The notes under the pieces were generated by a model. That model saw only the letters and a program-made list of their open reading frames with translations. It made no database searches and was not told where the DNA came from. From IMG/VR virus record IMGVR_UViG_3300027739_000026, positions 1 to 30,486 of that record: a stretch of 30,486 bases of DNA; one strand, written 5' to 3'. Below, piece by piece: positions 4,031-11,610 of this stretch. The DNA is from a virus. How positions within the stretch are numbered: position 1 is the stretch's first letter; each line of letters starts with the position of its first letter. The position numbers and the translations under genes were made by a program.

Positions 4031-5421
4031 TTTGAATAATCCTTTATCCTCTCGTATAATTTCTCTAAAATAATAACATCAAATTTATTATGATCCAAAA
4101 CTTTTGCAATAGCTTTTGGGTCTCCAAACCTTGCTCTAAACCATACATTGTATTCTAGTTTAGTTTTACCAGGAATCCCTAAGAATTTAGTTATGACTTC
4201 TAACGACTTTCGTGATGTTGCGTACAGCCTTCTCACATGAAAAAATAAGTCCCAATGACACATTTCACCAAACTTAGGAAAATCCAATTTAAAAAAGTCT
4301 GCCCTTGCTCTCGAAAATGGGATGTCAAACCCTGTATTATGACTTCCAAAACCCTCAGCTATGTAAGTACCAGCAGAAGTTCCTAACGTAATAATTTCTT
4401 GTTTCCCAGATGGAGTTACAGATACAATAGTGACAGGTTCAAAATTGCTCTGAAACGCACCTAGCTTACATAAATCTGCGTTCTTTAGTAATCTTAGAGG
4501 TCTGACAGAGCCTAAAAACCTTAATCTTTCGGTTTTTCCGCCCAAAATATTAATAGCTCTCATATAAGGATGTTCTCTGTCGTATTGAGTGGATGAACAC
4601 GCAAAACCCAAGTTTTTTAGACAGAAAATAGCTTTATCTAAGACCTCCCCTTCTTTTTGCGTGGCAGTTATTTGAAAACCATGCTCTCCGGGTTTTCTAT
4701 CTTTTTTAAGTGGTTGATTAATTGTACCCTCGCCATCAAAGAAACCTGCTAACCACCCGGCATCATATGTTTTATCTGCATTCCAGACTGTAAGAAGACG
4801 CTTCATTCTGTCTCCTGGTTTTAGCTCAGATGCGGTTTTCCATTGCCACTGGTCTCCACCACTTCCTTTTCTGCATCTCACTAACCATTTATGATCAAGT
4901 GTAGATACAAGCTTTGTACCATCAGATAAAGTAAGTTCACACGTCTCTCTTACATCTCTTCCAGTACCAGTAACTACAGCTTTTTTATACTGTCGTCTAC
5001 CGTTAAATAAAGGCAACTTGTCATCAAAGGCTAAGAGTTCATCACCTACTTTTAGAGTTTCAACAGGCACCCAGGTTAAATCACCTTTTAGAATCCGATG
5101 ACCGGGTGTTAAACAACCGTAATATGTTACTATAATATCATATTTTCTTAGTTCTTGTAGCAATTCGTTTACTATTCTTTTATCAAAAACACCATCAAAA
5201 ATTTCTTTCTTTGTTACAATGCTGTAAGCTATCTTATCACTTCCTAAAGGTTTTATACACCAAGTAAGCATAAAGTCAAAATCAGCTTTTAGACCGGATG
5301 TTTCAATATCTAGAAAACCAATTTTCTTATTCTCCCACCAATCATATCTTATTAAACCTTTCTTAAAACAATTAGGATGTGATTTGATACTGTGTCTATG
5401 TATGCATTTCGGTTCAATCAT
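4009..5421 (-). CDS. RNase H-fold 3'-5' exonuclease interrupted by an intein
   Basis: The 470-residue ORF is two exteins (residues 1-102 and 363-470) around an intein (103-362). Joined, the exteins give a 210-residue DEDD-type exonuclease-like protein, closest to YprB/RNase_H_2 proteins. Exo I is FLDIETSGL (36-44, D39 and E41). Exo II is the region IIVTYYG + TGFDIPF, split exactly at the intein junction (D366). The C-terminal LDHNKFDV (442-449) supplies Exo III-type residues. An N-terminal Cys/His segment (CIHRHSIKSHPNC) may bind zinc. The protein probably acts on DNA or RNA ends during replication. The start overlaps the upstream HTH gene (ATGA). Confidence 0.82.
   Translation of the reverse strand: MIEPKCIHRHSIKSHPNCFKKGLIRYDWWENKKIGFLDIETSGLKADFDFMLTWCIKPLGSDKIAYSIVTKKEIFDGVFDKRIVNELLQELRKYDIIVTYYGCLTPGHRILKGDLTWVPVETLKVGDELLAFDDKLPLFNGRRQYKKAVVTGTGRDVRETCELTLSDGTKLVSTLDHKWLVRCRKGSGGDQWQWKTASELKPGDRMKRLLTVWNADKTYDAGWLAGFFDGEGTINQPLKKDRKPGEHGFQITATQKEGEVLDKAIFCLKNLGFACSSTQYDREHPYMRAINILGGKTERLRFLGSVRPLRLLKNADLCKLGAFQSNFEPVTIVSVTPSGKQEIITLGTSAGTYIAEGFGSHNTGFDIPFSRARADFFKLDFPKFGEMCHWDLFFHVRRLYATSRKSLEVITKFLGIPGKTKLEYNVWFRARFGDPKAIAKVLDHNKFDVIILEKLYERIKDYSKWIKRPM
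4336..5115 (-). mobile_element. Intein with single-motif LAGLIDADG homing endonuclease
   Basis: The 260-residue insertion begins with Cys (CLTPGHRIL, block A) and has block B STLDH (TxxH type, residues 174-178). It carries one LAGLIDADG motif, LAGFFDGEG (224-232). It ends with block G YIAEGFGSHN followed by Thr as the +1 extein residue. All residues for splicing are present: Cys1, block B His, terminal His-Asn, +1 Thr. It therefore looks active. The single endonuclease motif implies action as a homodimer. It sits at the Exo II active-site motif, a typical conserved target. Confidence 0.93.
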
Positions 5422-5792
5422 CTATGTTCCTTTCTAGTCAGAATTGAAATCGAGTCAGATTCCTTATAACCCATCTCTTCAAAAACTTGAATGAGGGACG
5501 GGTCTGAAAAATCTCCACCTAAAATAAACGCAATCCTGTCAGTTATTCTGTTTATAACAGTTAGTATTGTTTTTCTATCAAGAGACAGTAATCTAGATAT
5601 TTCAGAAAAATTAAAACCTTCGAACATGGCAACAAGAACATCTTCCTCTATCTTAGAAATAAGACTGTTCCTCTTCATGTCATTAACACATTTTTGGATA
5701 AGCAAACAGTTATTATAAACATCACTTTCAATGTTTGGTTTAGCCAAAACGTATGGCATGGCTTTAATATATTCTCTAATTATAATGCTCAT
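5418..5792 (-). CDS. Helix-turn-helix protein, sigma region 4-like
   Basis: This 124-residue protein starts at ATG 5792, about 13 nt after the start point expected from the consensus promoter at 5812-5840. Residues 53-87 (AMFEGFNFSEISRLLSLDR and the following helix) have the pattern of a sigma-factor region 4 or LuxR-type HTH. The flanks are helical. Sigma-like or transcription-regulator activity is inferred from the HTH only; no region 2 is present. It is the first gene after its own promoter and overlaps the exonuclease gene by ATGA, so it may control or be co-expressed with it. Confidence 0.7.
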   Translation of the reverse strand: MSIIIREYIKAMPYVLAKPNIESDVYNNCLLIQKCVNDMKRNSLISKIEEDVLVAMFEGFNFSEISRLLSLDRKTILTVINRITDRIAFILGGDFSDPSLIQVFEEMGYKESDSISILTRKEHR

Positions 5793-5811
5793 AGTAGTCT
5801 CTCATAAGTAT

Positions 5812-5840
5812 ATTATACCACATTTTTCAACTCTTGTCAA
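5812..5840 (-). promoter_or_regulatory. Consensus sigma-70/sigma-A promoter for the HTH-exonuclease genes
   Basis: On the minus strand TTGACA (5835-5840) and TATAAT (5812-5817) are separated by exactly 17 bp. Transcription would start about 13 nt before the ATG of the HTH gene. It lies in the 44-bp gap after the gene ending at 5837. Confidence 0.85.
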
Positions 5841-6208
5841 GCATTATCATAACGATCATTAGCGCTTTGTGTTCTCCACACGCCAATCATACTCTCATAG
5901 ATTCTAAAGATATTTTCTTTTGTTCTAAGCTCTCCTGTAGTAGTTGCTATAGCAGTTCTTAAACTTTCTAACTTTGATCTTGTTCCTTCATCAAACCCGT
6001 TAACATGAAAAGTATCTTTTATGTGTGCATTACTCGGAGATTTTTTATCACTTCCCCAATAAGTTGGATTGGTGGTAACAGTCTCTGTAATATCTGCTTT
6101 TAATTGTTCTTGTGTAGCTTCTAATAACATTAGGGATGTCTTTAAACCTCCTATATCATTAGCCAAAGCTACCATATCATCAAAATCGGGTAAATCAACT
6201 TTTTTCAT
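5837..6208 (-). CDS. Hypothetical helical protein (123 aa)
   Basis: The ATG at 6208 overlaps the upstream gene by 14 bp and has GAAGAGG just upstream. The protein is mostly helical and acidic. Residues about 10-45 (MVALANDIGGLKTSLMLLEA and onward) and 78-110 look like coiled-coil helices, separated by a polar loop (TTNPTYWGSDKKSPSNAHIK). No enzymatic motif is seen. The position between an HTH gene and the next promoter suggests a structural or adaptor role in replication or regulation, but nothing specific can be said. Confidence 0.7.
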   Translation of the reverse strand: MKKVDLPDFDDMVALANDIGGLKTSLMLLEATQEQLKADITETVTTNPTYWGSDKKSPSNAHIKDTFHVNGFDEGTRSKLESLRTAIATTTGELRTKENIFRIYESMIGVWRTQSANDRYDNA

Positions 6209-6659
6209 CCTCTTCCATCTCCTCTAGAAACTTTACTATATTTTTGTATTGCAATATATTATTTATAACAGTCTCTAATTCTTTTTTATGCATCTTTATC
6301 GGTGACAGCAATGTATACTCTTCCAAAAAAGCATCGGCTGTCATAGTATCTCTGTAAACAGACAGAGGATTGATGTCCACTGTGATTTCCAAAGGTGTTA
6401 GGCCCCAGAGTTTGGCAGTATCAAACACGTCTTTTGCGGGTATACCAAGCTTTTTAGAAATACTAAATTGAGAATATCCCTCAACAATAAGACGAATCAA
6501 CAGCAAATCAGCTTTTAAAGTAAGAATTAGTTTACTACTATTTTTGGACAATACCTCTACTGCAATGTCCCAAACAGAGTAATACTTTTTATCTTTAGAT
6601 TCCATCAACTCAAGCTGTTTTATAAATATATCTTTTAAGTTAGTTATTTCCTTTCGCAT
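6195..6659 (-). CDS. Helix-turn-helix hypothetical protein (154 aa)
   Basis: Residues 53-87 (LIRLIVEGYSQFSISKKLGI and onward) match a sigma-like or homeodomain-like HTH: hydrophobic helix, turn at GYS, recognition-type helix. Further helical segments flank it, and the C-terminus is acidic (LEEMEEDEKS). The ATG at 6659 overlaps the resolvase-like gene by 20 bp. It is similar in plan to the HTH protein at 5418-5792, so the two could be distant paralogues. Probably DNA binding, target unknown. Confidence 0.68.
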   Translation of the reverse strand: MRKEITNLKDIFIKQLELMESKDKKYYSVWDIAVEVLSKNSSKLILTLKADLLLIRLIVEGYSQFSISKKLGIPAKDVFDTAKLWGLTPLEITVDINPLSVYRDTMTADAFLEEYTLLSPIKMHKKELETVINNILQYKNIVKFLEEMEEDEKS

Positions 6660-7071
6660 AAGTTTTATCTAGCTCTTCTTTCAACTTTTCAATATACGTT
6701 AGCAAAGATTCCCATGCATCTATGTCTAATGCTACAACGTGTCTAACACCTGTTCTCGCTTTTTCAAACTTTAGTAATACAATAGGCATCGCATAATTCT
6801 GGTCTGCTTCTTTTCTAATTTTGTCAAACCATTCTTTATGCACAGACATCTGTGTACCACCATAACCTACCTTTGCCTCCCCAATCATTTTGAAGGGAAT
6901 AAAGTCATACTGCCCCATTAAGTCGCCCTTTAAAATAGGTAAATCCAGTATTGTGCCTATGGCACCCGACCCCGGTATTCTTTTCCATACTGGAGTATTT
7001 CTAGGTGCATTTAATAACTTTACTACATCTCTTTCCCATGTAGTGCCTTTCACTTTCTGTGGGTTTGTCAT
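6640..7071 (-). CDS. PD-(D/E)XK nuclease, Holliday-junction-resolvase-like
   Basis: This 143-residue protein starts at ATG 7071 after GAGGTGAC. The active-site pattern fits Hjc-type resolvases and related PD-(D/E)XK nucleases: E13 (TTWERDVVKLL), D50 (ILKGDLMG), E65-A-K67 (IGEAKVG). The following helix MSVHKEWFDKIRKEAD and strand MPIVLLKFEK also fit. It would cleave branched DNA during phage recombination and packaging. The gene lies immediately downstream of the DnaB gene (1-nt gap), in a replication-recombination run with RecA and SSB. A general endonuclease role cannot be excluded. Confidence 0.78.
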   Translation of the reverse strand: MTNPQKVKGTTWERDVVKLLNAPRNTPVWKRIPGSGAIGTILDLPILKGDLMGQYDFIPFKMIGEAKVGYGGTQMSVHKEWFDKIRKEADQNYAMPIVLLKFEKARTGVRHVVALDIDAWESLLTYIEKLKEELDKTYAKGNN

Positions 7072-7072
7072 G

Positions 7073-8374
7073 TCACCTCAATATTGGCAAGTCATCATCA
7101 TCATAGATATTAACTGTATCTTGAGCAAACCCAAGTGTGATTGTACCTAGACTGGCGTTTCTTGCCTTTCTAATAATAAACTCTACCTTTCCTGCATCTG
7201 GAGAATTGGCTCTATATACTTCGTCTCTGTACATACCGATCATGTAGTCGCCATCTTCTTCCAAGTACCCCGCTTGTCTTAGGTCATACATTTGTGGTCT
7301 TTTATCTTGTCTTTCTTCTAGCTTTCTGTTTAGTTGAGATAAGACTACAGCAGTAATTCCTAACTCAAGCGCCGTTAGTTTTATATTTCTTGACAATCTA
7401 CCCAGTTCATGAGTACTTTCATCCGATCTTTCTACAAGAAGTTGAATATAATCAATTCCTACTACTTTTATACCATGTAATTGATGATACTTCCTAACGG
7501 TTGATAGAATATAGGTTTCTGTTCCTGTCCAGTTATTGTCTATATATAAAGGATATTGCTTTAAATTATTCTTTACAATAGCTAATAATTCCAGATCGTC
7601 TTTGGTCACGTTGCCGTCTCTAATACGGGTATGTGAAATTCCGCTCTCCATAGATAATAAGCGCTCTGTTAAATTTCCAAGATACATTTCTCTGTTAATC
7701 AAAAGAGCAGGATTTCCAGACTTTGCAGTACTTAAAAGGCTCTTAAGTAAGAAAGCTGTCTTTCCCATAGAAGGTCTGGCACCAATAAACCACATTTCCC
7801 CAGGCCCATAACCAGTAGTATGTTTGTCTAGCTTAGAAAAACCTGTAGTAATACCCTGGATTCCTGGGTTCTTACTTCTCTCTACAATTCTCTCTAAGCT
7901 TGTATCTATGACATCACCAAGTAAAACAACATCTTCTGTATTACCACCAGTAACAGATAACTGATTTAAAAACTTAGAAGCTCTTGAGATAGTTGATGTA
8001 GAATCTTGATTGGCTAATTTTTGTAGTCTAACTGCAAATCTTATTAGTTCTCTACGCTTATAATTTTCAACAACTTCATCAACATAAGCAGATAAAGAAT
8101 CTCCAACATTATTACCTTTTATCATTAGATAGTCTATATAGCCATCTCCACCTACAGATGTATATACACCATCTTTTAGTAGTTCATTCTTTAATAATAC
8201 CCTAGATATATCTATTCCATTCTTAGCCAATCTAACCATATATCTAGAAATAACTTGATTAGGTTCTCCATCTAACATTTGAGGAGTAACTTTATCGATT
8301 ATATTATAAATATAATCTCCGTTATGTAATAATATACCTAAAAAGGTTTCATCAACTTCGTTTGTAGCTACCAT
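7073..8374 (-). CDS. dnaB: Replicative DNA helicase, DnaB family
   Basis: The 433-residue protein has an N-terminal helical domain (about 1-110) and a RecA-fold ATPase domain. Walker A is GARPSMGKT (198-206). Walker B is VVGIDYIQLL (304-313, D308). The motif-4 segment LRQAGYLEEDGD matches the DnaB consensus closely. It would unwind the phage replication fork 5'-3' as a hexamer. No primase is visible in the window, so priming may use a gene elsewhere or the host DnaG. The ATG at 8374 has an AGGA site. Confidence 0.95.
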   Translation of the reverse strand: MVATNEVDETFLGILLHNGDYIYNIIDKVTPQMLDGEPNQVISRYMVRLAKNGIDISRVLLKNELLKDGVYTSVGGDGYIDYLMIKGNNVGDSLSAYVDEVVENYKRRELIRFAVRLQKLANQDSTSTISRASKFLNQLSVTGGNTEDVVLLGDVIDTSLERIVERSKNPGIQGITTGFSKLDKHTTGYGPGEMWFIGARPSMGKTAFLLKSLLSTAKSGNPALLINREMYLGNLTERLLSMESGISHTRIRDGNVTKDDLELLAIVKNNLKQYPLYIDNNWTGTETYILSTVRKYHQLHGIKVVGIDYIQLLVERSDESTHELGRLSRNIKLTALELGITAVVLSQLNRKLEERQDKRPQMYDLRQAGYLEEDGDYMIGMYRDEVYRANSPDAGKVEFIIRKARNASLGTITLGFAQDTVNIYDDDDLPILR

Positions 8375-8941
8375 TTACACATCCTGTTGGGATAATTTTA
8401 TAAAGTATTCGTAGGCTTCCTCGACAGTTCTAAATATAACATCTGCCATTTCTAATACAAAAGCATGATTATGTATATTTACGTCAGGAATAACACAAAC
8501 TGTATGTTTTCTAAGAAATGCACCAACGGCTAGTTCTGCCACCATACCTATTGACGTGATATTACCACAATTAGAAAAGTCCATAAAAAGAATATCACTC
8601 TGCTGAACCATCCAGAAGTCTCTCTCACAAATAGCATGATTAGTCGAAACAGGGTTATCATACCCAGACGCTTTGAATACAAGCTCATTTCTAAGATATG
8701 CTTTCCCGGTCATGGGAGAAAATACTTCATATCCACATGCTCGTAAAATAGATTTCTTCTGTTCTAACTCTTGTACAACACTTTCGTAATCTCTACCAGA
8801 TATTGATAACCCTAAGTAAACTTTCATAAGTTTTATAAATTTCCTTTCCTTTTTAGTAAGTATAGTCCACGCTAACCACAACATTCCAACAATACTTCCG
8901 CCACAAAGCAATCCTAATAAAGTCCATTCAATGATAGTCAT
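8375..8941 (-). CDS. Membrane-anchored nucleoside 2-deoxyribosyltransferase-like protein
   Basis: Residues about 4-28 form one transmembrane helix. The rest resembles the nucleoside 2-deoxyribosyltransferase fold: KVYLGLSISGRDYESV at the start, LRACGYEVFSPMTG, DFWMVQQSDILFMDFSN, and SIGMVAELAVGA, whose Glu would be the catalytic nucleophile. These enzymes exchange or hydrolyse bases on deoxynucleosides, and related phage proteins act on nucleotide pools or signals. A membrane anchor is unusual for soluble pool enzymes. The gene overlaps the upstream zinc-ribbon gene (ATGA) and abuts dnaB. Substrate unknown. Confidence 0.72.
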   Translation of the reverse strand: MTIIEWTLLGLLCGGSIVGMLWLAWTILTKKERKFIKLMKVYLGLSISGRDYESVVQELEQKKSILRACGYEVFSPMTGKAYLRNELVFKASGYDNPVSTNHAICERDFWMVQQSDILFMDFSNCGNITSIGMVAELAVGAFLRKHTVCVIPDVNIHNHAFVLEMADVIFRTVEEAYEYFIKLSQQDV

Positions 8942-9180
8942 TTAAACATTCTTTTATGATTAGTTTCACAAGGGTCGTCACCAACTAGTTTTCCAGTTTC
9001 ACAATTAATAAGTACCCAGTGATGACCACTAAAGACTTCATAATGAATAAACTCAAGTTCTTTATTCCCACAACCGGGACATCCTGTTACTTCCTCATCG
9101 TAAAAACATACACCGTTTTGATCTTTTCCATACCCACATTTAGGGCATCTATAAAAACCTGCACTTCCTTTTCCTGTCAT
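8938..9180 (-). CDS. Zinc-ribbon protein (80 aa)
   Basis: The N-terminal half carries two CxxC knuckles, CPKCG (residues 12-16) and CPGCG (34-38), which form a classical zinc ribbon. The C-terminal half (HHWVLINCETGKLVGDD) has a single Cys and no obvious motif. Such proteins in phage replication blocks often bind nucleic acid or regulate transcription. The ATG at 9180 directly follows the upstream stop, and its own stop overlaps the next start (ATGA), so it is part of a coupled trio. Confidence 0.72.
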   Translation of the reverse strand: MTGKGSAGFYRCPKCGYGKDQNGVCFYDEEVTGCPGCGNKELEFIHYEVFSGHHWVLINCETGKLVGDDPCETNHKRMFK

Positions 9181-9345
9181 TTATTCCATCCCATTAAATG
9201 TTTCTACGTCCATCATATCTATAAATTCATCAACAGACGGTACTTCGTCTTCTTCGCATAGCATATCGATTGTAATTCTTACCCACTTATTTATTACTTG
9301 TGACTCACTTTGGGGTAATATTTCATATTTAATAATTATAGCCAT
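9181..9345 (-). CDS. Small acidic hypothetical protein (54 aa)
   Basis: The ATG at 9345 with AGGAG 7 nt upstream is the likely start; the longer frame reads back through the tRNA-like gene. The product (MAIIIKYEILPQSESQ...) starts with a beta-type strand and ends in a very acidic region (CEEDEVPSVDEFIDMMDVET). No domain is recognised. It is the first gene after the tRNA-like element and heads the run zinc ribbon, deoxyribosyltransferase-like protein, DnaB. Confidence 0.65.
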   Translation of the reverse strand: MAIIIKYEILPQSESQVINKWVRITIDMLCEEDEVPSVDEFIDMMDVETFNGME

Positions 9346-9368
9346 GTTAATTCTCCTAGTATCATTTA

Positions 9369-9476
9369 GTAGACGGGCAAGATTCGAACTTGCTCTATTG
9401 GTCAAATTCCGGTATGTTACACTTTGGCGACCAACTCAAAGCGCGCTACCTGGGTGTCCCACCACCTCGCCGTCTA
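9369..9476 (-). tRNA. Over-long tRNA-like gene (about 108 nt), isotype undetermined
   Basis: The two ends are canonical: a perfect 7-bp acceptor stem (TAGACGG/CCGTCTA, 9470-9476 with 9370-9376) and a perfect T arm GCAAG-TTCGAAT-CTTGC. The 76 nt between them are far longer than in any normal tRNA (about 41-53). They contain competing stems TTGGTC/GACCAA, GGCGA/TCGCC and CTTTG/CAAAG (10-nt loop). It could be an intron-bearing tRNA, a tRNA with a giant variable region, or a tRNA-like regulatory RNA. It stands alone between the SSB and zinc-ribbon genes. Confidence 0.5.
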
Positions 9477-9484
9477 TTTATTAA

Positions 9485-10294
9485 TTAGTCTTCGTCTTCA
9501 AAAAACTTGGCTAAAGTGTCTTCAACTTCTGCTGCCAATTTAGTAGGTACTGCAACATTTACTGCTGTTGCTTTACGTGATTCAATAACATCTTGGAATA
9601 GAGCACCTTCCAATAACTTCCAAATTTCATCTTTACCTAGAGTCATAGGTACTTTCTCAAGATCATATAAATCTTCTGGATTGTATTCTACTTTGTCTGA
9701 ATATTGCATAGCAGGTAAAGCAGTGATAACCATTGACTTACCTTTCCCTGTAGCAGTTAAAACAATATCAAAGTTAGTCAAGCCTAATCTAGTGCCTTCT
9801 TCGTCTCTAAAAGAGTCATGAATTGCATTAAGCTGTGAAAATAAAGTTGAACCCCTCTCAAGAACTTCAATTGTATTTAATTGTTTAGCTTTGGTTTCGC
9901 TTAGGTCTACACCTTCGTCAGATACTCTTGGAAATTTACCATCAGAACCTGCATAATAAACAGCTTTGTCTGTAGCTTTAACCGGAGTTCTGTTTAGAAC
10001 GTTAATTAAGAAACGAGTCTGTCTTCCAATAATACCAGGGATTTCGTTATACAAAACTCCTGGATGCGCTTCAACTAGTTTCTTGTTATTCAAGCAAACG
10101 GGGCATTCGTCACCCAAACATACAACACTAATACGTTGCTTGGGTAGGAAATGCTTTACTACCATGTGAGCTGATTCCGTCAAAATTCTGATACGTACTG
10201 GATAGCCAGGAACGATCTTTAGATATTGTACTTTCTTTGTTTTCTTGTCATCCCTGTCATAAACAGGAATTGATGCAAACGGTGTTTCTGTCAT
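9485..10294 (-). CDS. Single-stranded DNA-binding protein, T4 gp32-like
   Basis: The 269-residue protein has the gp32 layout: a short basic N-terminus (DRDDKKTKKVQYLKI), then a core with a zinc site H48-x10-C59-x4-C64-x2-C67 (KHF...VVCLGDECPVC), and a very acidic C-terminal tail (AEVEDTLAKFFEDED) that would contact replication partners. It would coat ssDNA and recruit the polymerase and recombinase. The ATG at 10294 has a strong GAGGAG site. Its neighbours are RecA/UvsX-like and Pol I, and an internal promoter at 10662-10690 allows separate high expression. Confidence 0.82.
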   Translation of the reverse strand: MTETPFASIPVYDRDDKKTKKVQYLKIVPGYPVRIRILTESAHMVVKHFLPKQRISVVCLGDECPVCLNNKKLVEAHPGVLYNEIPGIIGRQTRFLINVLNRTPVKATDKAVYYAGSDGKFPRVSDEGVDLSETKAKQLNTIEVLERGSTLFSQLNAIHDSFRDEEGTRLGLTNFDIVLTATGKGKSMVITALPAMQYSDKVEYNPEDLYDLEKVPMTLGKDEIWKLLEGALFQDVIESRKATAVNVAVPTKLAAEVEDTLAKFFEDED

Positions 10295-10298
10295 AGTA

Positions 10299-10610
10299 TT
10301 ACTCCTCTATATGTGGTTCGTGTAATTTGCCATTTAATAATGCTTTGAGTTTGATGAGTTCTTCTTCTCTGATTAACTCTAGCGCTTCGGTGGCTTTTTC
10401 TAAATCCATAGAATGTGGATATGATGCTACAAGCTGTACATATCTTCTGTATGCAATCTCAAAAGAAATCATTTGTAAGAAACGTAAGCTTGAAGTGAAA
10501 GATGTGTTTAAATAAAGCTCTTGTGGAATATTTGTAATCTCATCCTCCATTGTTGCATATTTGTACTCACCTAATGTATATCTACGGTCTGTTTTAATTC
10601 TGCCTTCCAT
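10299..10610 (-). CDS. Hypothetical protein between SSB and RecA (103 aa)
   Basis: The ATG at 10610 has AAGGA and lies 3 nt after the recA stop. It is the first gene after the consensus promoter at 10662-10690. The protein is helical, with a central segment FLQMISFEIAYRRYVQLVAS and an acidic C-terminal helix. No motif is seen. By position it may be a recombination mediator or helicase-loading factor, since T4-like phages keep such a gene near uvsX and gene 32, but this is inference from context alone. Confidence 0.68.
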   Translation of the reverse strand: MEGRIKTDRRYTLGEYKYATMEDEITNIPQELYLNTSFTSSLRFLQMISFEIAYRRYVQLVASYPHSMDLEKATEALELIREEELIKLKALLNGKLHEPHIEE

Positions 10611-10613
10611 CGT

Positions 10614-11609
10614 TTATTCCTTTCCTTCGGCTAGTACTGGCGGATACTTTATACCAGACATATTATAACACTTTTTTATTATGTTGTCAAGAGTTTCTTG
10701 ATTTTCATGTAGGTAATCTAAAGCTTTAACAACGCCTTGACCTAAAGTTGTCTCTTCAAAAATAAGGTAAGCCCCTCTTGCTTGAATCACTCCAAGCATT
10801 GTTGCAAATTTTATAACATCCCTATAAAAGTCTATCCCTTCCCCATAAATAATATTAGTTTCTGCTTGTCTAAAAGGAACAGCTAATTTATTTTTCTTGA
10901 TAATAAAACTAACATCATTACCTTTGTCTACTCCTTGCACTTCGATAGACTTTCCTTTGGATAGCATAATTCTAAGTGATGTATAATGCTTTAAAGCATA
11001 ACCACCTGGAATTGTATATCCACCCATGTAAGAACCAATATTTGCTCTAACCTGATTTGTAAAAACAAAAACAACTTCGTTTTCCTTAATCTTGTTTCGT
11101 GTTTTCTTTAAGAATTGATTCGTTAATCTAGGCCCTAAAGCAATAGATTGTTTACCATACTCTTTGTCAACTTCCTCCTCAGTAGCGATGGCGGCTACTG
11201 AATCAAAGATAATACAACGAAAACCAGAATCAATTCCAAACTCTGACAAATTAAAAGCGTCCTCTGCTGAATTAGGTTGGACAACAATAATATTTTCTTT
11301 TGTATATAAATCTCCTAAAATACTTCTAGCATAAAATAAATCCAAACTATTTTCAACGTCTACGTACAAACATTTTATCCCCTGTAAAATAGCATTTTTA
11401 CAAATAGATATTGCTAGTGTTGTCTTTCCTCCAGACTCAGCTCCATAGACTTCTGTATATCTTCCTACTGGAATTCCACCTATCCCTGTAGAAACATCTA
11501 TAGCTAGTGAGCCTGTAGAAACTACAGGATGTCCGTCTGGATAGTCCCTTGCCATTATATCACCATACTTATCTGTTAGTTCTTGTATAAAATCTTTTTC
11601 TTTAGCCAT
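10614..11609 (-). CDS. recA: RecA/UvsX-type recombinase
   Basis: This 331-residue protein has the RecA core: GSLAIDVSTGIGGIPVGR (residues 33-50), Walker A GAESGGKTT (56-64), a Walker B-type strand CIIFDSVAAI with a following glutamate pair, and an L1/L2 region FVFTNQVRANIGS close to bacterial RecA. It would form filaments on ssDNA for recombination-dependent replication and repair. It is near RecA in length rather than the longer UvsX, though without the full RecA C-terminal domain. The ATG at 11609 follows AAGGA and abuts the polymerase gene. Confidence 0.93.
   Translation of the reverse strand: MAKEKDFIQELTDKYGDIMARDYPDGHPVVSTGSLAIDVSTGIGGIPVGRYTEVYGAESGGKTTLAISICKNAILQGIKCLYVDVENSLDLFYARSILGDLYTKENIIVVQPNSAEDAFNLSEFGIDSGFRCIIFDSVAAIATEEEVDKEYGKQSIALGPRLTNQFLKKTRNKIKENEVVFVFTNQVRANIGSYMGGYTIPGGYALKHYTSLRIMLSKGKSIEVQGVDKGNDVSFIIKKNKLAVPFRQAETNIIYGEGIDFYRDVIKFATMLGVIQARGAYLIFEETTLGQGVVKALDYLHENQETLDNIIKKCYNMSGIKYPPVLAEGKE
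10662..10690 (-). promoter_or_regulatory. Consensus promoter inside the recA 3' end, for the SSB genes
   Basis: On the minus strand TTGACA (10685-10690), a 17-bp spacer and TATAAT (10662-10667). It lies in the last codons of recA and points to the 103-aa gene and the SSB. SSB is needed in large amounts, which makes an internal promoter sensible. Confidence 0.8.
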
Positions 11610-11610
11610 A

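Noticed and set aside
3726-4073. 115-codon plus-strand open frame
   Set aside because: It is a Ser-rich shadow of the minus-strand 98-aa gene with no start signal.
4009-5421. Reading the whole ORF as a single 470-aa polymerase or nuclease
   Set aside because: Residues 103-362 have full intein block motifs and interrupt the Exo II motif; the exteins alone give a sensible 210-aa exonuclease.
9369-9476. Selenocysteine tRNA
   Set aside because: No UCA anticodon is present, the eighth acceptor pair is C-C, and the middle region is longer than in known selenocysteine tRNAs.
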